Positions 24,950 to 32,515 of a DNA stretch of 32,515 bases are shown here, piece after piece. The notes below the pieces were generated by a model. The model did no database searches, had not been told where the DNA came from, and was given only the letters and a program-made list of their open reading frames with translations. This DNA comes from Lachnospiraceae bacterium (GTDB taxonomy: Bacteria > Bacillota > Clostridia > Lachnospirales > Lachnospiraceae), in contig JAILQX010000003.1 in the NCBI GenBank assembly GCA_024698705.1, positions 1 through 32,515 of the forward strand. Reading direction: 5' to 3'. Within the stretch, counting starts at the first letter, position 1. Each line of letters starts with the position of its first letter. The position numbers were made by a program, and so were the translations under genes.

Positions 24950-24961
24950 AAAAAGCATTAT

Positions 24962-24990
24962 AAAAGGGTTGCCGAGTGGCAACCCTTTTT
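24962..24990. terminator. bidirectional terminator
   Basis: AAAAGGGTTGCC (24962-24973) pairs with GGCAACCCTTTT (24978-24989), loop GAGT, with A- and T-runs on the two sides. It ends the ppk1 unit and also the convergent gene at 25016. Confidence 0.92.
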
Positions 24991-25015
24991 ATCATATGCC
25001 GGTATATTAAAGATA

Positions 25016-26608
25016 CTAAACACCTTTGATGATAACATTGATAACTTCAAGATCTGTTTTATCCATGTTTTCTTTCTTTACCGAAAGGAACTGTTCATCC
25101 GTAATACCAAGGTTTCCGATAAGAAGCTGAATATCGATCGGGATCACGTAGGTGGATACGGGTTCCTCTACAACAGGAGTTTCAGGTGTAGGATGGAACT
25201 GTGCGGCAACCTTTGCTGCATCATATGCTTCCTGAAGCATTCTGGTAAGTTCGGTGGCAGCCATATGTTCAGCTTCGGCTTTTGCTCTGGCAAGTGCTTT
25301 CTGTTCGGCTTCCATACGTTTCTCGATAGCGATCGCTTCGGCAGCGGCTTTTTCTTCAGCAGCCTTTGCAGCGGAAGCTTTGGCATTGGCGTATTTTTCC
25401 TGTGCTTCAAGTATTGCTTTCTCTATAACGAGTGCTTCCTCGGGACTTACGACCGTTCTGTTGGCCATAGCTTCCTCGAGTTCTCTTGCTTCTTTTGCGG
25501 CGATCTCGGCTTCAAGTTCAGCCTTGGCAGCTTCATCTATCTTCTGGTTAGCCTGCTGGTTTGCCATAGCAGCCTGCATTGCAGCCATAGCATCTTCGGC
25601 AGCTTTTGCTTCAGCATCAGCTTTTGCGGCAGCTTCTTCGGCAGCGGCAGCTTCAGCGGCTCTCGCAGCTTCTTCAAGTGCGAGTCTTGCTTCTTCAGCG
25701 CGTCTTGCATCCTCAGCAGCCTTTGCTTCTCTTGCACGTCTTGCTTCTTCAGCAGCCTTTGCGGCATCTTCAAGAGCTCTCTGTGCTTCAGCTGCAAGTC
25801 TTGCTTCTTCAGCAGCTCTTGCTTCTGCTTCTTGTCTTGCTTTTTCTTCAGCAGCCTTTGCTTCGGCGATCGCTTTCTGTGCAGCGGCCATAGCTTCTTC
25901 GGCGGCCTTTGCCATAGCAGCGGCTTTTTCTGCCTCTTCGGCAGCCTTTGCTTCAGCGGCGAGTCTTGCTTCTTCAAGCTGAGCGGCTTTCTCTGCGGCA
26001 GCCTTGGCAGCCTGTTCAGCAGCGCTGGTTGTATCATCATCCTGGGGGATAGCGGGAGCAGTGGCAGCTTTGGCTTTTTCAGCCTGTTCAGCTGCGGCCT
26101 TTTCGGCAGCGATCCTGGCTTCCTCCATGGCTTTTTCTTCTTCTGCACGTCTTGCTTCTTCAGCAGCTTTTTCTTCAGCGGCACGCCTTGCTTCCTCGGC
26201 GGCCTTCTCAGCGGCGAGTCTTGCTTCTTCGGCAGCCTTTGCTTCGGCTTCGGCTCTTGCGGCTTCTTCGGCTGCAGCCTTCTCAGCGGCGAGTCTTGCT
26301 TCCTCGGCAGCCTTCTCGGCAGCGATCCTGGCTTCCTGGGCAGCCTTTGCTTCTGCAGCGGCTTTGAGAGCAGCGGCTTTTTCTTCAGCGGCTCTTATGG
26401 CTTTTGTCTTGGAAGGCAGAACACCTTTTTTGTTTTTCACCAAATTATCAACAATGTTTACCGGGTCCCAGTCACGATGAAGAGAACGTTCTGAGTTGTA
26501 ATCACTTCTTTCGATATTACATTCTTCAAGCAGTTCCTCGATCGTATCGTAATAACTACCGTCGTAGTAAAGCGTTGTTGGTCTTTTTACGATATCTTTT
26601 AATCCCAT
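25016..26608 (-). CDS. bead-rod-bead protein A (paralogue of 27373 gene)
   Basis: A 530-residue protein with three parts. Residues 1-69 are a folded-looking head with KRPTTLYYDGSYYD (8-21), then a ~38-residue repeat (24-62). Residues about 70-470 are an Ala/Glu/Lys/Arg-rich rod built of units such as AAEEARLAAEK, strongly predicted to be one long helix or coiled coil. Residues 493-530 are a second copy of the repeat (LL...NLGI...F..VK....D..DLEVINVI). The same head and repeat occur in the gene at 27373 on the other side of mscL. No signal peptide or membrane helix is present, so it is probably cytoplasmic. GGAGG precedes the ATG and a TATAAT promoter lies upstream. I recognise no named family; TolA-like rods are similar only in composition. 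Confidence 0.8.
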   Translation of the reverse strand: MGLKDIVKRPTTLYYDGSYYDTIEELLEECNIERSDYNSERSLHRDWDPVNIVDNLVKNKKGVLPSKTKAIRAAEEKAAALKAAAEAKAAQEARIAAEKAAEEARLAAEKAAAEEAARAEAEAKAAEEARLAAEKAAEEARRAAEEKAAEEARRAEEEKAMEEARIAAEKAAAEQAEKAKAATAPAIPQDDDTTSAAEQAAKAAAEKAAQLEEARLAAEAKAAEEAEKAAAMAKAAEEAMAAAQKAIAEAKAAEEKARQEAEARAAEEARLAAEAQRALEDAAKAAEEARRAREAKAAEDARRAEEARLALEEAARAAEAAAAEEAAAKADAEAKAAEDAMAAMQAAMANQQANQKIDEAAKAELEAEIAAKEARELEEAMANRTVVSPEEALVIEKAILEAQEKYANAKASAAKAAEEKAAAEAIAIEKRMEAEQKALARAKAEAEHMAATELTRMLQEAYDAAKVAAQFHPTPETPVVEEPVSTYVIPIDIQLLIGNLGITDEQFLSVKKENMDKTDLEVINVIIKGV

Positions 26609-26633
26609 CTGATTATTTCCTCCATTAACAAAT

Positions 26634-26662
26634 ATTATAGCCCCATTTGACTGATTTTTGAA
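26634..26662 (-). promoter_or_regulatory. promoter of bead-rod-bead gene A
   Basis: On the reverse strand TTCAAA (26662-26657), 17 bp, TATAAT (26639-26634). It gives a 5' UTR of about 20 bases. Confidence 0.65.
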
Positions 26663-26707
26663 TTGTTTTTATTAACTTTGTTTATTTTTTTCGTAAAAAT
26701 GATATAA

Positions 26708-26737
26708 TTGACTTGAATTTAAGAAAAGTAGTGTAAA
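26708..26737 (+). promoter_or_regulatory. probable promoter of mscL
   Basis: TTGACT (26708-26713), 18 bp, TGTAAA (26732-26737). The -10 is weak, and a dyad GTAGTG...CACTAC (26728-26733 and 26756-26761) covers it, as a repressor site might. An alternative -10 is the TATAAT at 26703-26708. Confidence 0.4.
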
Positions 26738-26764
26738 ATTTATATGAAAATTGTGCACTACACA

Positions 26765-26804
26765 AGCCACACCTTCATGAAATTTAACTTTTTACGGTGT
26801 GGCT
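26765..26804 (+). promoter_or_regulatory. 5' UTR hairpin of mscL
   Basis: AGCCACACC (26765-26773) and GGTGTGGCT (26796-26804) form a perfect 9-bp stem with a 22-base AT-rich loop. No T-run follows on either strand, so it is not a standard terminator. It ends 12 bases before the mscL ribosome binding site. Confidence 0.6.
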
Positions 26805-26828
26805 CTCAATAGATATGGGAGGGTGATC

Positions 26829-27239
26829 ATGAAAAAAATTGCAAAAGAGTTTAAAGAATTCATATCGCGAGGTAACGTTATGGACATGGCTGTCGGAGTT
26901 ATCATCGGCGGAGCTTTTACAGCTATAGTAACTTCGCTTGTTAATGATATCATAATGCCTGTTCTGTCATTGCTCACCGGTGGTTTTGATTTTACCGCTT
27001 TATGTGTGAAGCTGGGAGAAGGAGAGGAAGCAGCAACACTTAATTACGGTGCCTTTATAGCAGCGATCATCAACTTCATACTTATCGCGCTGGTTATTTT
27101 TTTCATTATCAAGAGTATCAACAAGGTTTCAAAGAAGAAAGAACCCGAAGCCACTACCAAGGAATGTCCTTATTGCTTCGAGAAGATATCTATCAAAGCT
27201 ACAAGATGTCCTCATTGTACAGCAGAACTTGATAAATAG
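26829..27239 (+). CDS. mscL: large-conductance mechanosensitive channel with zinc-ribbon tail
   Basis: A 136-residue MscL, a pentameric pore that opens under membrane tension to release solutes in osmotic downshock. The N-terminal amphipathic helix ([15 protein letters not shown], 2-16), the pore helix with [14 protein letters not shown] near 21-34, the periplasmic loop (about 50-72) and the second helix (about 76-97) are all present. In place of the usual C-terminal helix, residues 113-130 form a zinc ribbon with Cys113, Cys116, Cys127 and Cys130. GGGAGG precedes the ATG at 26829; the frame is open further up but that GTG lies in the hairpin. It lies between two paralogous genes, divergent from one and convergent with the other. 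Confidence 0.95.
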   Translation: MKKIAKEFKEFISRGNVMDMAVGVIIGGAFTAIVTSLVNDIIMPVLSLLTGGFDFTALCVKLGEGEEAATLNYGAFIAAIINFILIALVIFFIIKSINKVSKKKEPEATTKECPYCFEKISIKATRCPHCTAELDK

Positions 27240-27294
27240 AAGAGCAGTTGATATAAAAAGCGCAGCATATATTTAAAAGGGTATCGTATAAAAT

Positions 27295-27324
27295 AAAAAA
27301 GACGTCCTGACGGGCGTCTTTTTC
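27295..27324. terminator. terminator after mscL
   Basis: A-run, then GACGTCC pairing with GGGCGTC (loop TGAC), then a T-run. Symmetric, so it works in both directions. Confidence 0.9.
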
Positions 27325-27330
27325 ATGCAT

Positions 27331-27364
27331 AAAAAAATCCGGTGATCGCTCACCGGATTTTTAT
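27331..27364. terminator. second terminator, ends bead-rod-bead gene B
   Basis: AAATCCGGTGA (27335-27345) pairs with TCACCGGATTT (27350-27360), loop TCGC, with A- and T-runs outside. Two strong hairpins back to back insulate the convergent genes. Confidence 0.9.
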
Positions 27365-27372
27365 GATATATA

Positions 27373-28371
27373 TTATCTGCTCTTAATGATCGCATTGATA
27401 ACATCAAGGTCTGACCAGTCACTGTGGATCTGCTTAACAAGCTGGAATCCAATCTTAGGTGTGTTAAGGTTTGCAAGCAATTCATCAAAGTCTTTGCTTG
27501 TTTCGCCGATTGGATTACCCTTGGTTGTAAGGATAGCATTGACGATATCAAGATCAGACATATCTGACTGTACCTGTTTAACAACAAGGAAACCTTCCTT
27601 TGCAATGTTAAGGTTTACAAGCAATTCATCAAACGCTTTTGCTGTACTTCCGCTGGGAGCGGGTGTCGGTTTAGCTGCTGCTTTGTCTGTCTTTGCTGCA
27701 TCGGCAGCCTGTGTGTAATCATACTCGTTCATGGTTGTTTTGTCCTCCTTAGTCTTTTCCGGTGCTGTCTCTGAGACAGACTTGTCTTTTTCTTCGGTCT
27801 TTTCAACTTTTTCGTCAACCTTGGCTTCTTCGCGGGCCTTTAGCATCTCGGCTATCTTGGCATCAACTGCACTTGTGTCGACAGGTTTATCTTTTGTCTT
27901 TTCTTCGGCCTTAGCGGAATCCTTGTCGTCTTTAGCATCAGACTTATCTTCAGCTTTATCTGCCTTATCGGCTTTAGCATCAGCCTTGGCACCTTCCTTG
28001 ACTTCTTCTTTGACTTCCTTTTCGGCTTCTGCAGCTGCAGGAACTTTTTCTTCTGCCTTTGTCTCGGCAGGAGCGGGCTCCGGTTTTTCCTCTTCGGGTA
28101 TGTTGACAAGATTGATAACAGGTTCATCATTGCCTGCCTTCTTTGCCTTATACTGAGGATTCTTTGAAGGTAAAACGCCTTTGTTTGACTTTACGAGAAA
28201 ATCAACAACGTTCATCGCATCCCAATCACGATGTGTAGCCTTAACTTGTGTGTAATCCGCCCTCGTTATATTACATGCAGCGAGAAGATCATCAACGCTG
28301 TTGTAATAGTCGCCGTCAAAAAACAAGGTTGTGGGTCTTTTGACGGTTTCAATAACATCTTTTATTCCCAT
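27373..28371 (-). CDS. bead-rod-bead protein B (paralogue of 25016 gene)
   Basis: A 332-residue protein. Residues 1-70 match the head of protein A closely (VKRPTTLFFDGDYYNS, then THRDWDAMNVVDFLVK and GVLPSK). The ~38-residue repeat appears three times: 27-65, 247-284 and 295-332, the last two as FDELL-x-NLN...F..VKQ...SD.SDLD..NAI. Between them, residues about 71-245 are a Lys/Glu/Ala/Asp/Ser-rich linker that looks highly charged and partly disordered. No membrane segment or export signal. I place the start at 28371, with AGAGGTG just upstream, instead of 28392. It follows a HAD gene on the same strand by 74 bp. No known family recognised. Confidence 0.8.
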   Translation of the reverse strand: MGIKDVIETVKRPTTLFFDGDYYNSVDDLLAACNITRADYTQVKATHRDWDAMNVVDFLVKSNKGVLPSKNPQYKAKKAGNDEPVINLVNIPEEEKPEPAPAETKAEEKVPAAAEAEKEVKEEVKEGAKADAKADKADKAEDKSDAKDDKDSAKAEEKTKDKPVDTSAVDAKIAEMLKAREEAKVDEKVEKTEEKDKSVSETAPEKTKEDKTTMNEYDYTQAADAAKTDKAAAKPTPAPSGSTAKAFDELLVNLNIAKEGFLVVKQVQSDMSDLDIVNAILTTKGNPIGETSKDFDELLANLNTPKIGFQLVKQIHSDWSDLDVINAIIKSR

Positions 28372-28445
28372 ATCATTCACCTCTCTAAACAATATTATAT
28401 ATATAATAACACAAAAAGCAAACTAAATTTTTACAAAATCATGTA

Positions 28446-29249
28446 TTATTTTACTGATTTTTCAATATAACGGGCAAGACCGTCGTTATTGTTGTCAAAT
28501 TCAGTTATAATGTCGCAATAATCAAATATTTTCGGATTGCCGTTGCACATTCCGACACCGGTACCGGCGGCTCTGAGCATGGAAATATCATTTTCCTCAT
28601 CGCCGAAAGCATAGGAATCCTTTATGTCAATGCCAAGGTAATCACACAGCAGTCTTAAAGCTTCACCTTTTCCGGCATTTGCAGGAAATACTTCAAGATA
28701 TCTGCTGTTGGAGAACAGGGTGGTGAGAGAAGAAAAACCTTCATCCACAAGTTTTGAAAACCGCACCAGTTTTTCATGATCTTCAAGATCTATCGCAAGA
28801 AGTTTGCACGGAGGTTTATCCATCACGTTTGTCGGATCCGATGCGATGAGCAGGGGATGAGGACAGCGTATCATATAAAAATCAGTCTCTTTTGTACGTT
28901 TCCCGATCACCAGTGAAGTATCGGTGTAGGTCTGGATGTATACCCCGTTTTCTTTTGCCAGCTGCCATACTTTTCGCACTTCTTCATATGTGAGCCTTGA
29001 TTCAAACACCGTCTCGAGTTTGTCACAGTCGTATATGAGAGTACCGTTGGTGGCAATGATGTAAGAACCGGGAAGGTTAAGATTAAGGTCGCTTAAAACC
29101 TTGAGTACGCTCGGAAGAGAACGTCCGGAAGAGAATGCGATATTATTGCCGGCTGATGTATATCCCGTAAGTATTTTCCTTGTATAATCAGATATGACGG
29201 AATCATCATTTAAGAGGGTTCCGTCAAGATCGGTAAATATTATGCTCAT
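28446..29249 (-). CDS. Cof-type HAD-IIB phosphatase
   Basis: A 267-residue haloacid-dehalogenase phosphatase of subclass IIB (Cof type), which usually acts on sugar phosphates or flavin-type phosphates. Motif I is TDLDGTLL with nucleophile Asp7 and Asp9; motif II is the SSGRS near 40-44; motif IV is GDEENDISML near 216-225. Its start overlaps the stop of the PHP gene (ATGA), so it is the third gene of an ABC-F - PHP - HAD operon. The exact substrate is unknown. Confidence 0.9.
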   Translation of the reverse strand: MSIIFTDLDGTLLNDDSVISDYTRKILTGYTSAGNNIAFSSGRSLPSVLKVLSDLNLNLPGSYIIATNGTLIYDCDKLETVFESRLTYEEVRKVWQLAKENGVYIQTYTDTSLVIGKRTKETDFYMIRCPHPLLIASDPTNVMDKPPCKLLAIDLEDHEKLVRFSKLVDEGFSSLTTLFSNSRYLEVFPANAGKGEALRLLCDYLGIDIKDSYAFGDEENDISMLRAAGTGVGMCNGNPKIFDYCDIITEFDNNNDGLARYIEKSVK

Positions 29250-30091
29250 ATCATTTTCCTTTTGTAGGCGGTCAGGGTATCGAGGACACTGTCGTCCACA
29301 TACATCTTTCCGTAGCCGGTCCCGAGCTCAAGTCCGGGTTTTGCATCACCGTGGAAATCACTTCCGCCGCTGATCAGAAGATCGTGTTTCGCGGCAAGTT
29401 TACGCATATCACGTTCATCGGAAGCAGTGTAGGTGCCGTATATGGCTTCCATACCGACAAGTCCCGCTTCTTTAAGTTCGATCACAAGATCTTCAAGCGC
29501 ATCCTTGCCGAGACCGTACAGAAGAGGATGTGCAAGAATGGGTAATCCGCCGGCTTTTTTTATAAGATCCATACCGCGTTCGGGTGTGACCTTTTCACGC
29601 GGTACATAATAGGGACAATGGTCTCCGATGTACCTGTCAAAGGCTTCCTTTACGGATTTGATATAGCCTTTTTCAAGCATGTATCTTGCAAAATGAGCTC
29701 GTGTGATGACTGATTCTCCGTAGCGTGCACAAAGCTCGTCATAATCCGTGACAAGTCCGGCTTTGGTGAGTTTATCGCACATCTTTCTGTTGCGAACGGA
29801 TCTGGAATCGACGAAATCATTGAGTTCTTTTATGAACCTGCTGTCGTGATGATCGATGAACAGACCGACAATGTGCACATCATGTCCGTTGCGGTCACAG
29901 CTGAGTTCTACTCCGGGGATGACGTTCACACCGGTATCATAGCCTCTTTCCATCGCTTCGTCCAGGCCGGTGACAGTATCGTGATCGGTCAGTGCGATGG
30001 CACTTAAGCCCTTTGCACTTGCAAGATCTATGAGTTCGGTCGGCGAAAGGCTGCCGTCCGATCTGTTGGAATGTGAATGAAGATCAACCAT
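29246..30091 (-). CDS. PHP domain phosphoesterase
   Basis: A 281-residue PHP-family metal phosphoesterase of the YciV/RNase AM type, whose members remove phosphate from 3',5'-nucleotides or trim RNA ends. Metal ligands are visible in DLHSHSNRSDGSLSP (His5, His7, Asp12), in LTDHDT near 36-41, in H-P-L near 188-190, and in the GGSDFHG block near 242-248. CGGAG precedes the ATG. It is 18 bp from the ABC-F gene and overlaps the HAD gene. Confidence 0.88.
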   Translation of the reverse strand: MVDLHSHSNRSDGSLSPTELIDLASAKGLSAIALTDHDTVTGLDEAMERGYDTGVNVIPGVELSCDRNGHDVHIVGLFIDHHDSRFIKELNDFVDSRSVRNRKMCDKLTKAGLVTDYDELCARYGESVITRAHFARYMLEKGYIKSVKEAFDRYIGDHCPYYVPREKVTPERGMDLIKKAGGLPILAHPLLYGLGKDALEDLVIELKEAGLVGMEAIYGTYTASDERDMRKLAAKHDLLISGGSDFHGDAKPGLELGTGYGKMYVDDSVLDTLTAYKRKMI

Positions 30092-30109
30092 ACAAATACT
30101 CCGTTATGA

Positions 30110-31747
30110 TCAGTTATCGTCATCCTCACGGTTGGCGACATATACCGTACGTTTTCTGGCCATTTCATCGCTGGCAAGATATTCGTCATAGGTCGTTATC
30201 TTATCTATTATCGAACCGTCGGGCATTATCTCGATGATCCTGTTGGCGGTAGTTTGTACAAACTGATGGTCACGGCAGGAGAAGAGGGCGACACCCTTGT
30301 ATTTGATGAGACCTTCGTTGAGAGCCGTGATGGCTTCCATGTCGAGATGGTTGGTCGGCTCGTCCAGGATCAGACAGTTTGCACCGCTTATCATCATTTT
30401 GGAAAGAAGACATCTTACCTTTTCACCACCGGAAAGGACCTTTACCTTTTTGATACCGTCATCTCCGGCAAAAAGCATCCTTCCGAGGAAGCCGCGCACA
30501 TAGGTCACATCCTTTACAGGCGAATAACCTGTAAGCCATTCGGTTATATTGTAATCATTGTTGAATTCGTCAGTACTGTCCTTCGGGAAATAAGCCTGTG
30601 AGGTGGTAACCCCCCATTTATAGGTTCCCTCATCGGGTTCAAGCTCGCCCATCAGGATCTTGAACAATGTTGTCTTTGCGAGCTCGTTGCTGCCGACAAA
30701 TGCTATCTTGTCATCGTGTCCCATTATAAATGAAACATTATTGAGTACTTTTTCACCGTTTACCGTCTTGCTGATACCTTCGACAGAAAGGACCTCATTG
30801 CCGATCTCACGATCCGGTCTGAAGTCGATATAAGGGTATTTTCTTGATGAAGGCTTGATCTCGTCAAGTTCGATCTTTTCAAGAGCACGTTTCCTTGAAG
30901 TTGCCTGCTTTGATTTGGAAGCATTTGCGGAGAAACGTGAGATGAATTCCTGTAATTCCTTGATCTTTTCCTCTTTTTTCTTGTTGGCTTCCTTCATCTG
31001 TTTGATGAGCAGCTGGCTTGACTCATACCAGAAATCATAGTTGCCGGCATAAAGTTCAATCTTGCCGTAGTCGATATCTGCAGTATCCGTGCAGACTTTA
31101 TTCAAAAAGTAACGGTCGTGGGAAACCACGATGACCGTATTTTCAAAATTGATCAAAAATTCTTCGAGCCAGGCGATGGCAGCCAGGTCAAGGTTGTTGG
31201 TCGGCTCGTCGAGGAGAAGAATGTCAGGGTTGCCGAAAAGGGCTTTGGCAAGAAGGACCTTGACCTTATCTGCGCCGTTTAAGCTGCCCATTTGTGAATA
31301 ATGAAGATCAGTCCCGATCCCAAGACCGTTTAACAGGGTGGCAGCGTCTGCTTCCGCATTCCATCCGTCCATTTCGGCGAATTCCGCTTCAAGCTCGCTT
31401 GCACGAATACCGTCCTCATCGTTAAAATCTTCCTTTAAATAGATCGCGTCTTTTTCCTTCATGACATCGTACAGATGCTGATTGCCCATGATAACCGTAT
31501 CAAGAACCGTATATTCGTCATATTTGAAGTGATCCTGTTCTAACACGGAAAGGCGCTGTCCCGGTGTAATGATAATCTCACCGTTCGTCGGTTCAAGATC
31601 GCCGGAAAGGATCTTTAAAAATGTGGATTTACCGGCACCGTTGGCACCGATGAGTCCGTAGCAGTTGCCCTCGGTAAATTTGATGTTCACCTCTTCAAAG
31701 AGGGCTTTTTTACCGATCCGAAGTGTAATGTTGCTCGCTTGTATCAT
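30110..31747 (-). CDS. ABC-F ATPase, YkpA/YbiT type
   Basis: A 545-residue ABC-F protein with two ATPase domains and no membrane part; the class acts on ribosomes in translation or antibiotic protection. Domain 1: Walker A GANGAGKST at 34-42, signature SLNGADKV near 155-162, LLLDEPTNNLD near 177-187 and switch His210 in SHDR. The linker (about 243-300) is basic and charged as usual. Domain 2: Walker A reads GSNELAKTT at 352-360, the signature LSGGEKVR near 438-445 is intact, LILDEPTNHLD near 459-469, but the switch region is SCRDHQF, with Arg492 in place of the usual His. The degenerate second P-loop (AKTT) is, as I recall, normal for the YkpA group. Confidence 0.92.
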   Translation of the reverse strand: MIQASNITLRIGKKALFEEVNIKFTEGNCYGLIGANGAGKSTFLKILSGDLEPTNGEIIITPGQRLSVLEQDHFKYDEYTVLDTVIMGNQHLYDVMKEKDAIYLKEDFNDEDGIRASELEAEFAEMDGWNAEADAATLLNGLGIGTDLHYSQMGSLNGADKVKVLLAKALFGNPDILLLDEPTNNLDLAAIAWLEEFLINFENTVIVVSHDRYFLNKVCTDTADIDYGKIELYAGNYDFWYESSQLLIKQMKEANKKKEEKIKELQEFISRFSANASKSKQATSRKRALEKIELDEIKPSSRKYPYIDFRPDREIGNEVLSVEGISKTVNGEKVLNNVSFIMGHDDKIAFVGSNELAKTTLFKILMGELEPDEGTYKWGVTTSQAYFPKDSTDEFNNDYNITEWLTGYSPVKDVTYVRGFLGRMLFAGDDGIKKVKVLSGGEKVRCLLSKMMISGANCLILDEPTNHLDMEAITALNEGLIKYKGVALFSCRDHQFVQTTANRIIEIMPDGSIIDKITTYDEYLASDEMARKRTVYVANREDDDN

Positions 31748-31797
31748 AGTAAACTCCTTTTATCGTAGGGTCCGCGTGTTTGTTTACAATCTTATCT

Positions 31798-31826
31798 ATT
31801 CTACTAAAATATTTTTCTTATTTCAA
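31798..31826 (-). promoter_or_regulatory. promoter of the ABC-F operon
   Basis: On the reverse strand TTGAAA (31826-31821), 17 bp, TAGAAT (31803-31798). It is about 50 bp before the ABC-F start codon. Confidence 0.65.
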
Positions 31827-31887
31827 TATTAGGAATATTTTTCAGTCAAATGTACTAATTTTTATACTGTATTTTGGGGATTTCCTA

Positions 31888-31916
31888 TTGAATTATTATA
31901 GATTTTCAACTATATT
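31888..31916 (+). promoter_or_regulatory. promoter of the pyruvate:ferredoxin oxidoreductase gene
   Basis: TTGAAT (31888-31893), 17 bp, TATATT (31911-31916). It gives a 5' UTR of about 57 bases. Confidence 0.7.
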
Positions 31917-31925
31917 AGTAATTAG

Positions 31926-32515
<590 letters not shown>

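Noticed and set aside
25193-26494. Long plus-strand ORFs (up to 433 codons) opposite the Ala-rich gene
   Set aside because: They are reverse-strand images of the repetitive Ala/Glu coding sequence, giving Ser/Phe/Cys- or Ala/Ser-rich nonsense. They lack ribosome binding sites, while the minus-strand gene has one plus a promoter and a paralogue.
26765-26804. Terminator between gene A and mscL
   Set aside because: The stem is strong but no T-run follows on either strand, and it lies inside the likely mscL 5' UTR, so a 5' UTR structure is more likely.

Overview
The window reads as a low-to-mid GC Firmicutes chromosome, most likely a member of the Lachnospiraceae (Butyrivibrio/Pseudobutyrivibrio-like). 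This rests on strong AGGAGG-type ribosome binding sites, an EpsC-type serine acetyltransferase, pyrB paired with pyrI, an MscL ending in a zinc ribbon, TSCPD/TIGR03905 and DUF5050 proteins, and a pyruvate:ferredoxin oxidoreductase. The family assignment is inferred from gene content; no rRNA, tRNA, insertion sequence, prophage core or true CRISPR array was seen.

Layout. 1-2.3 kb is accessory: a DUF4417 protein divergent from an AT-rich 446-residue protein of unknown function. 2.4-5.7 kb holds a GrpB-like protein, a membrane-anchored alpha/beta hydrolase and an MFS exporter; the exporter has a long leader with a 12-codon ORF and a hairpin. 5.8-10.3 kb holds a TIGR04076 protein, a DegV lipid-binding protein, and a tight set of small membrane protein, MutS-like ATPase and lipoprotein. 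10.4-14.4 kb holds pyridoxamine kinase, a TSCPD protein, an AlkZ-related protein, serine acetyltransferase and a GNAT enzyme. The gap at 11.26-11.74 kb carries three 35-bp dyads spaced exactly 73 bp apart. 14.4-16.0 kb is pyrBI behind a complete attenuator (promoter, 16-codon leader peptide, terminator). 16.1-20.1 kb is a PH-domain protein followed by folate genes folC-folE-folP-folBK.

20.1-25.0 kb holds a DUF5050 protein divergent from a DUF815 AAA ATPase (the two promoters share one palindromic -35 box), then ppk1 and a small acidic protein. 25.0-28.4 kb is the most unusual part: mscL lies between two paralogous genes of unknown function. Both proteins carry a ~38-residue repeat at each end (one copy N-terminal, one or two C-terminal), separated by a long Ala/Glu/Lys-rich rod or charged linker. 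I recognise no described family with this layout. 28.4-31.8 kb is a reverse-strand operon of an ABC-F ATPase, a PHP phosphoesterase and a HAD phosphatase, and the window ends inside the pyruvate:ferredoxin oxidoreductase gene.

How the genes work together: the folate cluster covers GTP to dihydrofolate-type products (FolE, FolB, FolK, FolP, FolC); pyrBI forms the aspartate carbamoyltransferase holoenzyme; epsC feeds cysteine synthesis. The bead-rod-bead proteins beside mscL may act at the envelope or in osmotic stress, but this is only inferred from position. Two or three leader regions (pyrB, MFS exporter, possibly folC) suggest control by attenuation or translation.
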